This document shows, in pieces, positions 26,201-34,591 of a stretch of 36,078 nt of DNA. The position numbers were made by a program, and so were the translations under genes. The stretch is from assembly GCA_031275285.1 (NCBI GenBank), contig JAISOY010000013.1:1-36078 (forward strand), in the 5' to 3' direction. Origin of the DNA: Bacteroidales bacterium (GTDB lineage: Bacteria; Bacteroidota; Bacteroidia; Bacteroidales; UBA4181). Position 1 is the stretch's first letter; each line of letters opens with the position of its first letter. Under the pieces are notes generated by a model. The model made no database searches and was not told the DNA's origin. It saw only the letters and a list, made by a program, of their open reading frames with translations.

Positions 26201-26434
26201 AAAACTGAAGCGGAGATATTGTTTCCAGATGGAACCATGGCTCGTCCCGACCGTGTCGTTTTTGATCGGAACCATGTCCAGGTAATTGATTACAAATTTG
26301 GGGAAACAGAGTCATCCGGTTACAGGACACAAATAAAAAGATATATTCGTTATCTGGAAGAAATGGGTTATGCTCCGGTGGAAGGATTTTTATGGTATGT
26401 TACCTTAAATAAGGTGGAAAAGGTAGAATATTAA
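23219..26434 (+). CDS. AddA/RecB-like UvrD helicase with C-terminal PD-(D/E)XK nuclease
   Basis: SF1A helicase-nuclease subunit of double-strand-break processing. From ATT 23219 the protein has 1071 residues and opens with ISSIINQLTIYSASAGSGKT, placing Walker A at about 13-20. No in-frame ATG, GTG or TTG precedes that motif; the first TTG (23306) or ATG (23321) would delete it. Other motifs: VTFTNKATEEMK (44-55), TIDSFFQKVIRAF (110), DEFQDT (392-397), VGDVKQSIYRWR (422), NTNWRS, TIHKSKGLEFE (743) and LYVAFTRARKTLY. The nuclease has GRLLHDIF, PDRVVF and VIDYKFGE (D1024, K1026). All helicase and nuclease residues are present, so it should be active if the start is used. An AddB partner normally expected nearby is not in the window. 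Confidence 0.88.
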   Translation: MSSIINQLTIYSASAGSGKTYTVSKEYIKLLLRGMDYHRHILAVTFTNKATEEMKTRIVRELYRMSRGEDSTYIRMLAGETGLSENEVPGIAREAMAHLLHDYAHFSVVTIDSFFQKVIRAFAREMGLYAAYNVELDQASVLDESIDLMMDSLDQNHFLKDWLVEWAKKKIEEGKSWNFKNDIHKLGQEIFSEEVKRINTGLLDDITDKNQLEPFRKKLEKTVDEYMEHLQSMGIHAMKMISEQGLTVDDFSQKEKGVAGYLKRVSEGLNPEAKTNVRKALDDVSGWYSKTSPLKHEIEQAYYNGLSDILEKIVSFQADNAQKLASAKAVLKQLNVLGILSDLIRYVKEYTRDQNLFLLSEASGFLRTIIADADAPFIYERVGNFYQHFMMDEFQDTSAIQWDNFRPLIDNSLSSGNDSWIVGDVKQSIYRWRNTDWKILSEQVEKDLIYHKISKETLNTNWRSVPEIIHFNNAFFRDVVQQLCQAFVLEEKEIPDNTFLEELLTDMLKAYSDSYQYLPENLPVDQQGYVRLSIVPNEKEDEESWREKVLNQLPGQIESLQDLGYRLSDIAILVRKNEEAQIIADTLLNYRQTHPDSTYRYDVLSNESLLVKNASSVKWLVAAIRFIINPEDSINKAFLQHEYQCYLHVRNSQVKDLTETPEDMLHQWRILPIYELVDLLVQDNGLFLDEIQAPFIQAFQDILLQYTRKETSDLHSFLDWWEENKHKRFVTMPDGQDAIRLITIHKSKGLEFEAVIIPFCEWPLAKDGKILWCHPEEPPFNDLKLLPLKFESSLRNTIFIKDYLREKMFSYIDNLNLLYVAFTRARKTLYIYTPHPQKECFSNISDLIYRTWMQPVSHQKSDKYYISLNEHWHADTLEFELGAQNPRIQKEFCYPEQTTYFRDKADHQWEYVPHITRNSSYFHLIGTNAQIDKGRLLHDIFRNIITVDDMRKILDTMITEGKLPEQERVHIIGVIHQALQDPVVKRWFSKDVSVKTEAEILFPDGTMARPDRVVFDRNHVQVIDYKFGETESSGYRTQIKRYIRYLEEMGYAPVEGFLWYVTLNKVEKVEY

Positions 26435-26437
26435 ATC

Positions 26438-26536
26438 ATACATAAATAGGTATATAATTCTACATTAAAGGGTATAATTTATACATAAATGGGTATGTAA
26501 TTCTACATTAAAGGGTATAAAATTATACTTAAGTAT
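26438..26536 (+). repeat. Five phased repeats of about 22 bp upstream of rpsF
   Basis: Four clear units start at 26439, 26461, 26482 and 26504, and a degenerate fifth at 26526. The shared core is TACATWAAnGGGTATnnAATT. Units alternate in type, so they also read as two 40-base repeats (26438-26477 and 26481-26520) differing at two positions. The 21 to 22 base period is about two helical turns, which puts the same face of each unit on one side of the DNA. The array lies between the AddA-like stop codon and the rpsF promoter. Confidence 0.85.
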
Positions 26537-26566
26537 TGTGAGTATCAAAAAATAGCCCTATTTTTG
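26536..26566 (+). promoter_or_regulatory. Promoter of the rpsF-rpsR-rplI operon
   Basis: TATTTTTG at 26559-26566 matches TAnnTTTG; TTG at 26536-26538 lies 20 bases upstream. The repeat array ends directly at this promoter. The predicted leader is about 47 bases. Confidence 0.6.
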
Positions 26567-26618
26567 TGGCTTCAAAAAAAGTAAGTTTTTCACTTAATTT
26601 ATTTAATAATAGTTATTT

Positions 26619-26981
26619 ATGTTAAATCATTACGAGACCGTTTTCATCGCAACTCCCGTTTTGTCTGACGCTCAGATGAAGGAAACGGCCCAAAAATTCA
26701 GGAGCCTCATTGAGAGCGAAGGAGGCCAGATTGTCAGTGAAGAGGACTGGGGCCTACGTAAATTGGCTTATCCGATTCAGAAAAAAAGTACAGGATTTTA
26801 TTACCTCATTGATTTTAAGGCTGAAGGAGAATTTATCCAGAAGCTGGAAACCGAATACCGTCGTGATGAACGTATCATTCGTTTCCTTACTTTTGCAATG
26901 GACAAACACGCTGTAGAATACAGTGAAAAGAGAAGAAAAAAGAAAAAAGAACAAACAGCAGAAAAAACAAAGGAGGAATAG
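26619..26981 (+). CDS. rpsF: 30S ribosomal protein S6
   Basis: 120 residues. It begins [20 protein letters not shown], with the typical S6 strand YETVFI, and has the RNA- and S18-facing core [20 protein letters not shown] followed by YYLIDFKAE. The tail is highly charged ([18 protein letters not shown]), an extension common in Bacteroidota S6. S6 pairs with S18 on the platform of the 30S subunit, and rpsR follows with 3 bases between. The leader contains no obvious S6:S18-binding hairpin that I can point to. Confidence 0.97.
   Translation: MLNHYETVFIATPVLSDAQMKETAQKFRSLIESEGGQIVSEEDWGLRKLAYPIQKKSTGFYYLIDFKAEGEFIQKLETEYRRDERIIRFLTFAMDKHAVEYSEKRRKKKKEQTAEKTKEE
26969..26976 (+). promoter_or_regulatory. 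Strong Shine-Dalgarno for rpsR inside the rpsF 3' end
   Basis: AAAGGAGG lies 8 bases before the rpsR ATG, within the last codons of rpsF. Strong Shine-Dalgarno sites are unusual in Bacteroidota, so this one stands out and suggests coupled, efficient S18 translation. It could also simply reflect Lys-Glu codons. Confidence 0.45.
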
Positions 26982-26984
26982 ATC

Positions 26985-27254
26985 ATGGCACAAAATTCAT
27001 CAGAAATAAGATACCTGACCCCGGTAACGGTAGATGTACAAAGAAAAAAATATTGCCGTTTTAAAAAGTTAGGGATAAAATATATCGATTATAAAGATCC
27101 GGAATTCTTGAAAAGATTCCTGAACGAACAGGGAAAAATTTTACCGCGCAGAATTACCGGTACTTCCCTGAAATATCAAAGAAAAGTGGCAACAGCCGTT
27201 AAGCGTGCCCGCCATCTGGCACTGCTACCATATGTTACTGATTTGATGAAATAA
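26985..27254 (+). CDS. rpsR: 30S ribosomal protein S18
   Basis: 89 residues, standard length. Family signatures: [20 protein letters not shown] near the N-terminus and [20 protein letters not shown] followed by [12 protein letters not shown] at the C-terminal half. There is a single Cys (C23) rather than a zinc cluster, so this is the zinc-free form. It binds S6 and 16S rRNA in the 30S platform. It is the middle gene of the conserved rpsF-rpsR-rplI operon, with 16 bases to rplI. Confidence 0.97.
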   Translation: MAQNSSEIRYLTPVTVDVQRKKYCRFKKLGIKYIDYKDPEFLKRFLNEQGKILPRRITGTSLKYQRKVATAVKRARHLALLPYVTDLMK

Positions 27255-27270
27255 AAAAGAGATTGAAGAA

Positions 27271-27717
27271 ATGGAAATCATATTAAAACAAGACATAAAC
27301 AATCTGGGATCAAAAGATGACGTGGTAGTTGTAAAAGACGGATATGCACGTAATTATCTTATCCCGCAGGGCTTTGCAATTATTGCTACCGCATCTGCCA
27401 AAAAGATGTTGGCAGAGAACATCAAGCAAAGAGCCCATAAGGAAGCTAAAATTAAAGCTGAAGCTGAAAAAATGGCCGCAAAAATGGAAGGTTTGAAACT
27501 GACCATCGGAGCCAAGACCAGTTCTACCGGTAAGATATTCGGTTCGGTGAACACCATTCAAATTGCTGAGGCTTTGAACGAGAAGGGATTTGAGGTGGAT
27601 CGCAAGAACATTCTGATCAAAGAAGATCAGGTGAAAGAAGTCGGTTCCTACAAAGCTAAAGTCAAGCTTCATAAAGAAGTAGCTGTAGAAATTGATTTTG
27701 AGGTCGTTTCCGAATAA
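27271..27717 (+). CDS. rplI: 50S ribosomal protein L9
   Basis: 148 residues. The N-terminal domain MEIILKQDINNLGSKDDVVV, then VKDGYARNYLIPQGFA, is the L9 signature that binds 23S rRNA. A long connecting helix (KQRAHKEAKIKAEAEKMAAK) leads to the C-terminal domain (TSSTGKIFGSVNTIQIAEAL). Last gene of the ribosomal operon, followed directly by a strong terminator. Confidence 0.97.
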   Translation: MEIILKQDINNLGSKDDVVVVKDGYARNYLIPQGFAIIATASAKKMLAENIKQRAHKEAKIKAEAEKMAAKMEGLKLTIGAKTSSTGKIFGSVNTIQIAEALNEKGFEVDRKNILIKEDQVKEVGSYKAKVKLHKEVAVEIDFEVVSE

Positions 27718-27734
27718 TCAAAACTTTATATAAG

Positions 27735-27773
27735 AAAAGGCATCAAAAAAATTTTTTTTTGATGCCTTTTTTT
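27735..27773 (+). terminator. Rho-independent terminator after rplI
   Basis: The stem AAAAGGCATCAAAAAA pairs with TTTTTTGATGCCTTTT around a short A/T loop, then a T run to 27773. It is very strong by eye, nearly symmetric, and ends only 18 bases before the next start codon. Confidence 0.9.
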
Positions 27774-27790
27774 GCAATATCCGAATAGCC

Positions 27791-29200
27791 ATGTTAACTG
27801 TTGAAAAAGTAGGCGGCACTTCGATGTCGAAATTCCATGATGTATTGCGTAATGTCATCATCGGGAAAAGAAAAAATGACGAATTGTATCACCGTATTTT
27901 TGTGGTTTCGGCATACAACAATGTGACCAACTGGTTGTTGGAACACAAAAAATCAGGACAACCGGGCATTTATACCAAATTTTATAACAACGAGGAGTAT
28001 GAAACCGCGTTGGATGAATTATGCAGAAAATTGATTGAAATCAACCGGGAATTCGAGAATATAGGGTTGAATCAATCTGAAGCAGACCAGTTCATCAAGA
28101 AAAGGATCGCCCATGCGCGTCATTATCTGAACAGTATGGCAAAGGTAGTTGCATCCGGATATGTCAATAAGGATGATATATATCTGGCGGCGAGGGAAAT
28201 ACTGGCATCGCTCGGTGAGGCCCATTCTGCTTTCAATACGGTAAATATCCTGAATAACAACGGAGTCAATGCCACCTTCATCGATTTGTGCGGATTTTAT
28301 GATTCCGATCCGCTGACGATTGACGGACGGATCAAAAAAGCGTTCGAAGGAATTGATTTTTCAAAGACGCTTTGTGTCGCTACCGGGTACACCAAAGGAA
28401 CCGAGGGAATTATGCGGGCCTTTGACCGGGGGTATTCCGAAGTCACTTTCAGTAAGATCGCCGTTGAGGTAAAAGCCAACGAAGCCATCATCCATAAGGA
28501 ATACCATCTTTCAAGCGCTGATCCCAACATTGTAGGAGAAGACAAATGTGTCCCGGTGGGACATACCAGCTTTATCATAGCCGACCAGCTGGCTGATATA
28601 GGCATGGAGGCCATCCATCCGAAAGCGGCAAAGCCGTTGGAAATGAATGGTATCAATATCCGTATCAAAAACACTTTTGAGCCGGAACATGAAGGAACCC
28701 TTTTCTCGAAAGACTATGTCAGTCCTACATCCAGGGTGGAAATCGTTTCGGGAACCGATAAAGTAACCGGAATCGAGATCTATGATCCGATGATGGTCGG
28801 CGAAGTGGGTTTTGATATGCACATCATGGAGATATTTTACCGCCATGGTATCAGTTATATCCTGAAATCGACCAATGCCAACTGTATCACCATGGTAGTA
28901 TGGGATACCCCGAAATTGAACGCTTTAGTGGAAGAACTGGGGACGAAATATGATGAGGTCGTAGTGAAACCGGTGGCCATGGTTTGCTGTATGGGTACCA
29001 ATATTGCTTTACCCGGTATGTTGGGCCGGGCGGCAAATGCACTCCACGAACATTGTATCAATGTGGAAGCATTCAGCCAGTCACTCAGGCAGGTAAACAT
29101 GCAGTTTGTGATCAGAAGGGAGCAGTACAGGGAAGCGATCATTGCTCTGAATGAGGCATTATGCCTGGGACCTGATATAAAAAGCTGTAAAGTAAAATAA
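27791..29200 (+). CDS. Aspartate kinase (ectoine-cluster-like type)
   Basis: 469 residues. The family phosphorylates the beta-carboxyl of aspartate, the first step toward lysine, threonine and methionine. The N-terminus is VEKVGGTSMS instead of the usual KFGGTS; this form resembles the Ask variant of ectoine gene clusters. Other kinase motifs include FVVSAYNNVTNWLL, ATGYTKGTEGIMRAFDRGYS and EAIHPKAAKPLE. The C-terminal half holds two ACT domains (VSGTDKVTGIEIYDPMMVGE and VAMVCCMGTNIALPGMLGRA). The ATG is 18 bases beyond the rplI terminator and no separate promoter is visible, so expression may depend on read-through. No ectoine genes (ectABC) are in the window. Subtype assignment is by pattern only. 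Confidence 0.88.
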   Translation: MLTVEKVGGTSMSKFHDVLRNVIIGKRKNDELYHRIFVVSAYNNVTNWLLEHKKSGQPGIYTKFYNNEEYETALDELCRKLIEINREFENIGLNQSEADQFIKKRIAHARHYLNSMAKVVASGYVNKDDIYLAAREILASLGEAHSAFNTVNILNNNGVNATFIDLCGFYDSDPLTIDGRIKKAFEGIDFSKTLCVATGYTKGTEGIMRAFDRGYSEVTFSKIAVEVKANEAIIHKEYHLSSADPNIVGEDKCVPVGHTSFIIADQLADIGMEAIHPKAAKPLEMNGINIRIKNTFEPEHEGTLFSKDYVSPTSRVEIVSGTDKVTGIEIYDPMMVGEVGFDMHIMEIFYRHGISYILKSTNANCITMVVWDTPKLNALVEELGTKYDEVVVKPVAMVCCMGTNIALPGMLGRAANALHEHCINVEAFSQSLRQVNMQFVIRREQYREAIIALNEALCLGPDIKSCKVK

Positions 29201-29572
29201 GTATATAAAATACGTTACGGTATTCTTTCGTATTTTTATGAGTGAAGAGGTGATACTTTCGTAAAAAATAAGTATAAATTGCTTGTAGCAATCAATATAT
29301 GATTGCATGAGAGAGAGGGTACTACTACTGGAAGTTCAACAGGTAGGTTGCGATACAGCATATCCTAATGAAGAATTTACAGGTAAATACTGTTGATAGT
29401 TGAGAAGCCAGATATTATAGTTCAAAGTTAGAAAGTTCATCATTCATCATTTCTGCCATAGTTGCCTTAAACTTGGAATCTTGAATTTTAAGATTAACTT
29501 AGCGCCAGCATTCCTTTGTAGCGAACTTAGCTGAGCGATCTCACGAGTAACACAGCATAAAAAATTATATCT
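29201..29572. other. Intergenic region upstream of the propeller lipoprotein
   Basis: No gene or confident promoter seen. Its only notable content is the dispersed repeat at 29520-29546. Confidence 0.6.
29520..29546 (+). repeat. Dispersed repeat, third copy
   Basis: AGCGAACTTAGC, three bases, then GCGATCTCACGA. These two 12-base blocks are identical to those in copy B at 6516-6545, where the gap is six bases. It lies 27 bases before the start codon of the propeller lipoprotein gene. Confidence 0.7.
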
Positions 29573-30847
29573 ATGAGAAGAGTGTTTTTTGGGGTTTGTA
29601 TATGTCTTAGCTTGGCCGGATGCACCGGAAAGAAATCATCACCGACTGGAGATCCGTTAGGAGAATATCTCGTTATTGATATCGCCAGTGGAATAGGTGA
29701 GTACCAAAAGGCATACTGTTCCGATTTTTTTTCGTCGATGGAATTGATCACTTTGGAAACCAATAAAAAATCTTTAATAGGCGACGAACCTGTCGTTCTA
29801 CTTCACGACCAGCTGATTTTTATACATTCAATTACTTTATCTTCTGTTTTTCCTCCAATACGAGATCTCTACGTTTTCGATCGTTCGGGAAAATTCCTGA
29901 ACCAGATCGGGAAAACAGGAAATGGCCCGGGTGAATATCGATCAATAGACAATGTTTTTTTGAACCGGGACAAACCGGCTATCTATATTGAGGATAATAA
30001 CCACATTTTAGAATATGAGTTGGATGGGACGTTTATCCGGTCTTTCCGGGTACCAAAGGTGGATGGGGAAAATTTATTCCGTTGTTCTTATGCAGGGAAT
30101 AACTTATTTGTCGGTCAGGTGAGTTATAACGGGAAAAATAAATACAAATACTGCTTATTCGATCAGGACGGGAATATTGTTAAAGGTTTTCCAAGCTACT
30201 TTTTTTATGAGAAGGTCGGCAAGGGCTGGTCTTATACATCGGCACTGAATCCAGTCTGGGTTGATGATCATTTATATTTAAAGGATTACGTAAATGATAC
30301 CTTATATACCCTTACGGATTCGGAACTGCATCCGGCTTACATTTTTGATTTCGGCAAATACTCGATCCCTATAGAAAAACTCAGTCATGATATACCTGCC
30401 GGATCTTCTAATAACATCGTCATTAGTGGAATGGTGGGAACACCTGATTATATTTTTTATCATCTTTATGTTCCGGAAATATTGTCCAGGCCAAAATCCA
30501 GGCCAATACTCATGTCATCAGGACGGGAAAGATCAACTGATGCCATAGTGTATGGTATTTACCATATCAAACGGAACGCCAATATATTCCTTGACACGGA
30601 TCCATATCAACAAAAAGGATTGATCAATGATATAAATGGCGGCTTGTCGTTTATCCCGCAATACTATGCCGGGAATGGCGTCCTGATCGATTTCTGGAAA
30701 GCGGAAGATATGAAAGAAATGCTTACCGAAGAGTATTTTGCCACCCAAAAGACTAAAGACCGGCAGGCACATCAACAACTCAGGGAACTGTTGAAAAAAA
30801 TGAAAGACGAAGACAACGGGGTAATTGTTGTTGCTAAATTGAAATAG
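29573..30847 (+). CDS. 6-bladed beta-propeller lipoprotein
   Basis: 424 residues. MRRVFFGVCICLSLAGC is a lipoprotein signal with a LAGC lipobox (Cys 17). The body matches the Bacteroidota '6-bladed beta-propeller' family: after a TNKKSLIGDEPVVLLHDQ entry comes the hallmark DLYVFDRSGKFLNQIGKTGN followed by GPGEY, then IEDNNHILEYELDGTFIRSF and further NHL-like blades, ending in a charged helix (KTKDRQAHQQLRELLKKMKD). Such proteins are surface or periplasmic and present in many copies per genome; substrate and partner are unknown. It appears monocistronic. The dispersed repeat abuts its start codon. Confidence 0.88.
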   Translation: MRRVFFGVCICLSLAGCTGKKSSPTGDPLGEYLVIDIASGIGEYQKAYCSDFFSSMELITLETNKKSLIGDEPVVLLHDQLIFIHSITLSSVFPPIRDLYVFDRSGKFLNQIGKTGNGPGEYRSIDNVFLNRDKPAIYIEDNNHILEYELDGTFIRSFRVPKVDGENLFRCSYAGNNLFVGQVSYNGKNKYKYCLFDQDGNIVKGFPSYFFYEKVGKGWSYTSALNPVWVDDHLYLKDYVNDTLYTLTDSELHPAYIFDFGKYSIPIEKLSHDIPAGSSNNIVISGMVGTPDYIFYHLYVPEILSRPKSRPILMSSGRERSTDAIVYGIYHIKRNANIFLDTDPYQQKGLINDINGGLSFIPQYYAGNGVLIDFWKAEDMKEMLTEEYFATQKTKDRQAHQQLRELLKKMKDEDNGVIVVAKLK

Positions 30848-30952
30848 AATTAACGTTTTCATGCAGCGATGTAGATGATATAATTTTGAACATTTACTTA
30901 TGAATTTTATTTGTATTTCTACGGATAAGTTACAACAGAAATGCAATTTCAT

Positions 30953-31474
30953 CTACTTCATCCATATTGTCGGATATCCTAAACTCCATTTGATCGCTTC
31001 CATCTCTGCACAATGCCACATTTCGTGTTTAAAACTCCAGGACAGTGCTTCATATTTTGTATGCGCAACAGGGTGTTTAAAAGGTATCGGCATCAATTCT
31101 TCATATAAGATATCGTCGGTTAGCAGGGAGAGGTTTTGGATACAGATCTCATGAACGGCCTTGAATTGATCCTTCAGCTTACACACAGCGATCAGGTCTT
31201 TTTTTACAGACCGGTGTAATGTACCCATCCCATTAAAAATTTTAACATAATCGGTCAAAGGAATGATCTGACTGACCTTTTCATTTCTTCCTGTGATGAC
31301 CGTAATGGCATGGAAATTTTGTGATATTAATAAATGACCTATTTGCCAGGCAAAATTAGCGTTCATACCTTGAGGCATAGTGTACCACAAGTCTTCAGGG
31401 ATCTCTGTAATCAAACGGTCTGTAAAATTCCTCGATTCAATGATCTGATCTTTTAAAAATTCAATTTTACTCAT
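30953..31474 (-). CDS. DinB-family protein
   Basis: 173 residues, a four-helix bundle of the DinB/YfiT superfamily. Likely metal ligands are His in WQIGHLLISQNFH and the two His in SFKHEMWHCAEMEA; the triple-His pattern is typical. Family members include thiol-dependent S-transferases that use bacillithiol, mycothiol or glutathione, but many are uncharacterised. It is the third gene behind an SMP-30 protein and an ECF sigma factor, with 58 bases after the sigma stop. The context suggests it is part of, or regulated by, the sigma-factor unit. No anti-sigma gene is visible, which makes DinB a possible partner; that is inference. Confidence 0.85.
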   Translation of the reverse strand: MSKIEFLKDQIIESRNFTDRLITEIPEDLWYTMPQGMNANFAWQIGHLLISQNFHAITVITGRNEKVSQIIPLTDYVKIFNGMGTLHRSVKKDLIAVCKLKDQFKAVHEICIQNLSLLTDDILYEELMPIPFKHPVAHTKYEALSWSFKHEMWHCAEMEAIKWSLGYPTIWMK

Positions 31475-31532
31475 TTTTCTTTTTAATTGGTTATCTAATT
31501 ATGAGTGAGTAAAACCTATTTTTTGTGACCAT

Positions 31533-32222
31533 TCAGGATAATATTTTTTCCCAGTAATTTCTTTTTGGCAGTTCCTTATCGGCTCTTCGGTATACGTCAA
31601 TAAATCGGATGATCTTTAAGGTAGCGGCATATTCTTTATCCAGATCCACAGACCGGACATGTTTCCGGATCCTGCATTTACACGTTCCGGAAGGATTGTA
31701 TAAAGGACAGGTATCATTCATGAAATGAGAGATCTTTTGCACTGAACGCGACAGTATTTTCCGGATATTGACTTCTTTCATTTCCATGATTTCACTGATT
31801 TGCCAATAAGACAGATCAATGTTGATCTTAAAAATAAAAATCAGTCGTGCATGATTGTCCAGGCAATGATTCTGAGCAGTCAGGCACCAGTCACAGCACC
31901 TCCTGATCCATGCTTTATGTTCCTCTTCCTCCTCTGTTCCGTCATACGTTATTTCAGGCAGTTCCCTGAATTTTTCCAATTCGAAAATGGTGGATATTTT
32001 TTCATTTTTTGCATACCTGAGGATGGTACGACTGGCTATGGTATAGATCCAGGTAGATAATTCCGAATGGCCTTTGAAAGAATGGATATTTTTCAATACC
32101 TCATACCATACTTCCTGGGCCGCTTCTTTGGCCAGTTCTTTATTTTGTATCATTCGCCGCGAAATGGCGGAGACCATTTCCCCGAACCGATCAATGATCT
32201 GCTCTTTATTAATTTCTACCAA
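31533..32222 (-). CDS. ECF-type RNA polymerase sigma factor with Cys-rich tail
   Basis: 229 residues. Region 2 is recognisable at about 10-72 (AKEAAQEVWYEVLKNIHSF, then GHSELSTWIYTIASRTILRY) and region 4 at about 105-165 (LSYWQISEIMEMKEVNIRKI). Unusual features are the cysteines C109, C110, C113 and C120 in the linker to region 4 and a C-terminal extension with CPLYNPSGTCKCRIRKHV (C172, C181, C183), followed by about 45 residues to the end. These could bind metal or sense redox state. The start codon is probably TTG at 32222; an in-frame stop lies three codons upstream and the only other option is ATG at residue 16, which would cut region 2. It starts 10 bases after the SMP-30 stop, so it is likely coupled to it. 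Confidence 0.85.
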   Translation of the reverse strand: MVEINKEQIIDRFGEMVSAISRRMIQNKELAKEAAQEVWYEVLKNIHSFKGHSELSTWIYTIASRTILRYAKNEKISTIFELEKFRELPEITYDGTEEEEEHKAWIRRCCDWCLTAQNHCLDNHARLIFIFKINIDLSYWQISEIMEMKEVNIRKILSRSVQKISHFMNDTCPLYNPSGTCKCRIRKHVRSVDLDKEYAATLKIIRFIDVYRRADKELPKRNYWEKILS

Positions 32223-32232
32223 CAGTGGTTAT

Positions 32233-33129
32233 TTACCTGACTCCTTTTACATTCATACGTAGCCCGTACAAATATTGTGAAGCTGTAATGAATAAAGTTT
32301 TCATGTCTTTTCCGCCAAAACATACATTAGCGGTCCAGTTGGCATCTACGGGAATATGTTCTATTTTTTCTCCCTTAGCATTAAAGACAGTAACTCCTTT
32401 TCCGGTAAGGTAGATATTTCCTTTTTGATCGATGGTCATTCCATCCGATCCCATGGGAGCAAACAACTGCTTATTAGTCAATGATCCGTCGGAAAGAATA
32501 TCATACATATACGTTTTACTGTCACCTATATCAGCTACATATAGCCTTTTGCCGTCCGGTGTCCCGATGATCCCGTTCGGCTTTTTCAGGTCGTCGGCTA
32601 CCCTTGTTACGGTTTTCAGGTCTGCGGAAAGAAAGTAAACATGTTCGCCATCTTGTTGCATTTTCGGATCGCGGGTCCAGTAATTCCGTTTATATAAGGG
32701 ATCTGTAAAATATACTCCTCCTTTCGGGTGTACCCATAAGTCGTTCGGGCCATTTAATTTCTTCCCTTCATAATTGGTGAGCAAAACAGCATGTTTTCCG
32801 TCCATATCAAAACTCCAGATCTCATTGTCCATATCGGAACATGATAATAAATGTCCGTTTTTATCAAAATACATTCCGTTAGCACGACCGGTGTTTTCAT
32901 GGAATACAATTAGTTCACCGTCTGTTGTCCATTTAAGGATGCGATTATTAGGTTGATCTGTGAAATAGACATTTCCTTTTTTATCTACAGCCGGTCCTTC
33001 TGTAAAACTAAACCCTTCTGCCAATTTTTCTACTTTTGCTTCCGGAGCGATGATCTGTTGCTTTTTTTGCCCGTTTGCCGTAAAAAGAACAGCAAAGAAG
33101 AAAAGGCCTGAAATGATTATTTTTTCCAT
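32233..33129 (-). CDS. SMP-30/gluconolactonase-family protein, exported
   Basis: 298 residues with a signal peptide (MEKIIISGLFFFAVLFTANG), so periplasmic. It is a six-bladed propeller of the SMP-30/gluconolactonase/LRE type. Probable metal ligands are E44 (SFTEGPA), N185 (KPNGI) and D229 (MGSDGM), with N126 to P128 (LNGPND) shaping the active site. The family hydrolyses aldonolactones or other lactones; the substrate is not fixed here. It is the first gene of a run with an ECF sigma factor and a DinB protein. A probable -7 box (TATATTTG, 33165-33158) lies 29 bases upstream of the ATG. Confidence 0.88.
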   Translation of the reverse strand: MEKIIISGLFFFAVLFTANGQKKQQIIAPEAKVEKLAEGFSFTEGPAVDKKGNVYFTDQPNNRILKWTTDGELIVFHENTGRANGMYFDKNGHLLSCSDMDNEIWSFDMDGKHAVLLTNYEGKKLNGPNDLWVHPKGGVYFTDPLYKRNYWTRDPKMQQDGEHVYFLSADLKTVTRVADDLKKPNGIIGTPDGKRLYVADIGDSKTYMYDILSDGSLTNKQLFAPMGSDGMTIDQKGNIYLTGKGVTVFNAKGEKIEHIPVDANWTANVCFGGKDMKTLFITASQYLYGLRMNVKGVR

Positions 33130-33157
33130 GATTTGATCATATGATTATTATTGGCAT

Positions 33158-33165
33158 CAAATATA
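33158..33165 (-). promoter_or_regulatory. Promoter -7 box of the SMP-30/ECF/DinB unit
   Basis: TATATTTG on the minus strand fits TAnnTTTG. No clear -33 box was found, so an alternative sigma factor (possibly the ECF encoded in the unit) cannot be excluded. Confidence 0.4.
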
Positions 33166-33198
33166 ACTATTCCGTCAATAATGATCACTTATAGGGAC

Positions 33199-33230
33199 AA
33201 AAAAATAGGGTGCCCATCGGGACACCCTAA
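33199..33230 (-). terminator. Terminator of gap
   Basis: On the minus strand TAGGGTGTCCC pairs with GGGCACCCTA, with one bulged base, and is followed by seven T. It lies 25 bases after the gap stop codon. Confidence 0.85.
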
Positions 33231-33254
33231 ATCTATGATTGTTCTATCTGCTTA

Positions 33255-34424
<1,170 letters not shown>

Positions 34425-34466
34425 TCACTTACAAAATTTTTCGGTCAGGTATTCTCAAGAAAGCGT

Positions 34467-34474
34467 TATATTTG
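34467..34474 (+). promoter_or_regulatory. Promoter -7 box of the ApgM-like gene
   Basis: TATATTTG on the plus strand. A T-rich stretch (TTTTTCGG, 34436-34443) sits near the -33 position but is not a clean TTTG. Confidence 0.5.
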
Positions 34475-34591
34475 CGTCCGTTTTTGCGACAAGTCTGCTG
34501 TGTTGGTCTCAGTATTTTCCGGTATCTTTAAAAGCAGAGGGCCGAATGATGAAATGAACCAGGGGATCTAAACTGAAAGCTAAATAATAAA

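Noticed and set aside
23219..26434. AddA-like gene as part of a defence island
   Set aside because: It matches the housekeeping recombination nuclease of Bacteroidota, has normal base composition and sits among core genes.
26438..26536. CRISPR array
   Set aside because: Units are contiguous, about 22 bases, with no unique spacers and no cas genes nearby.
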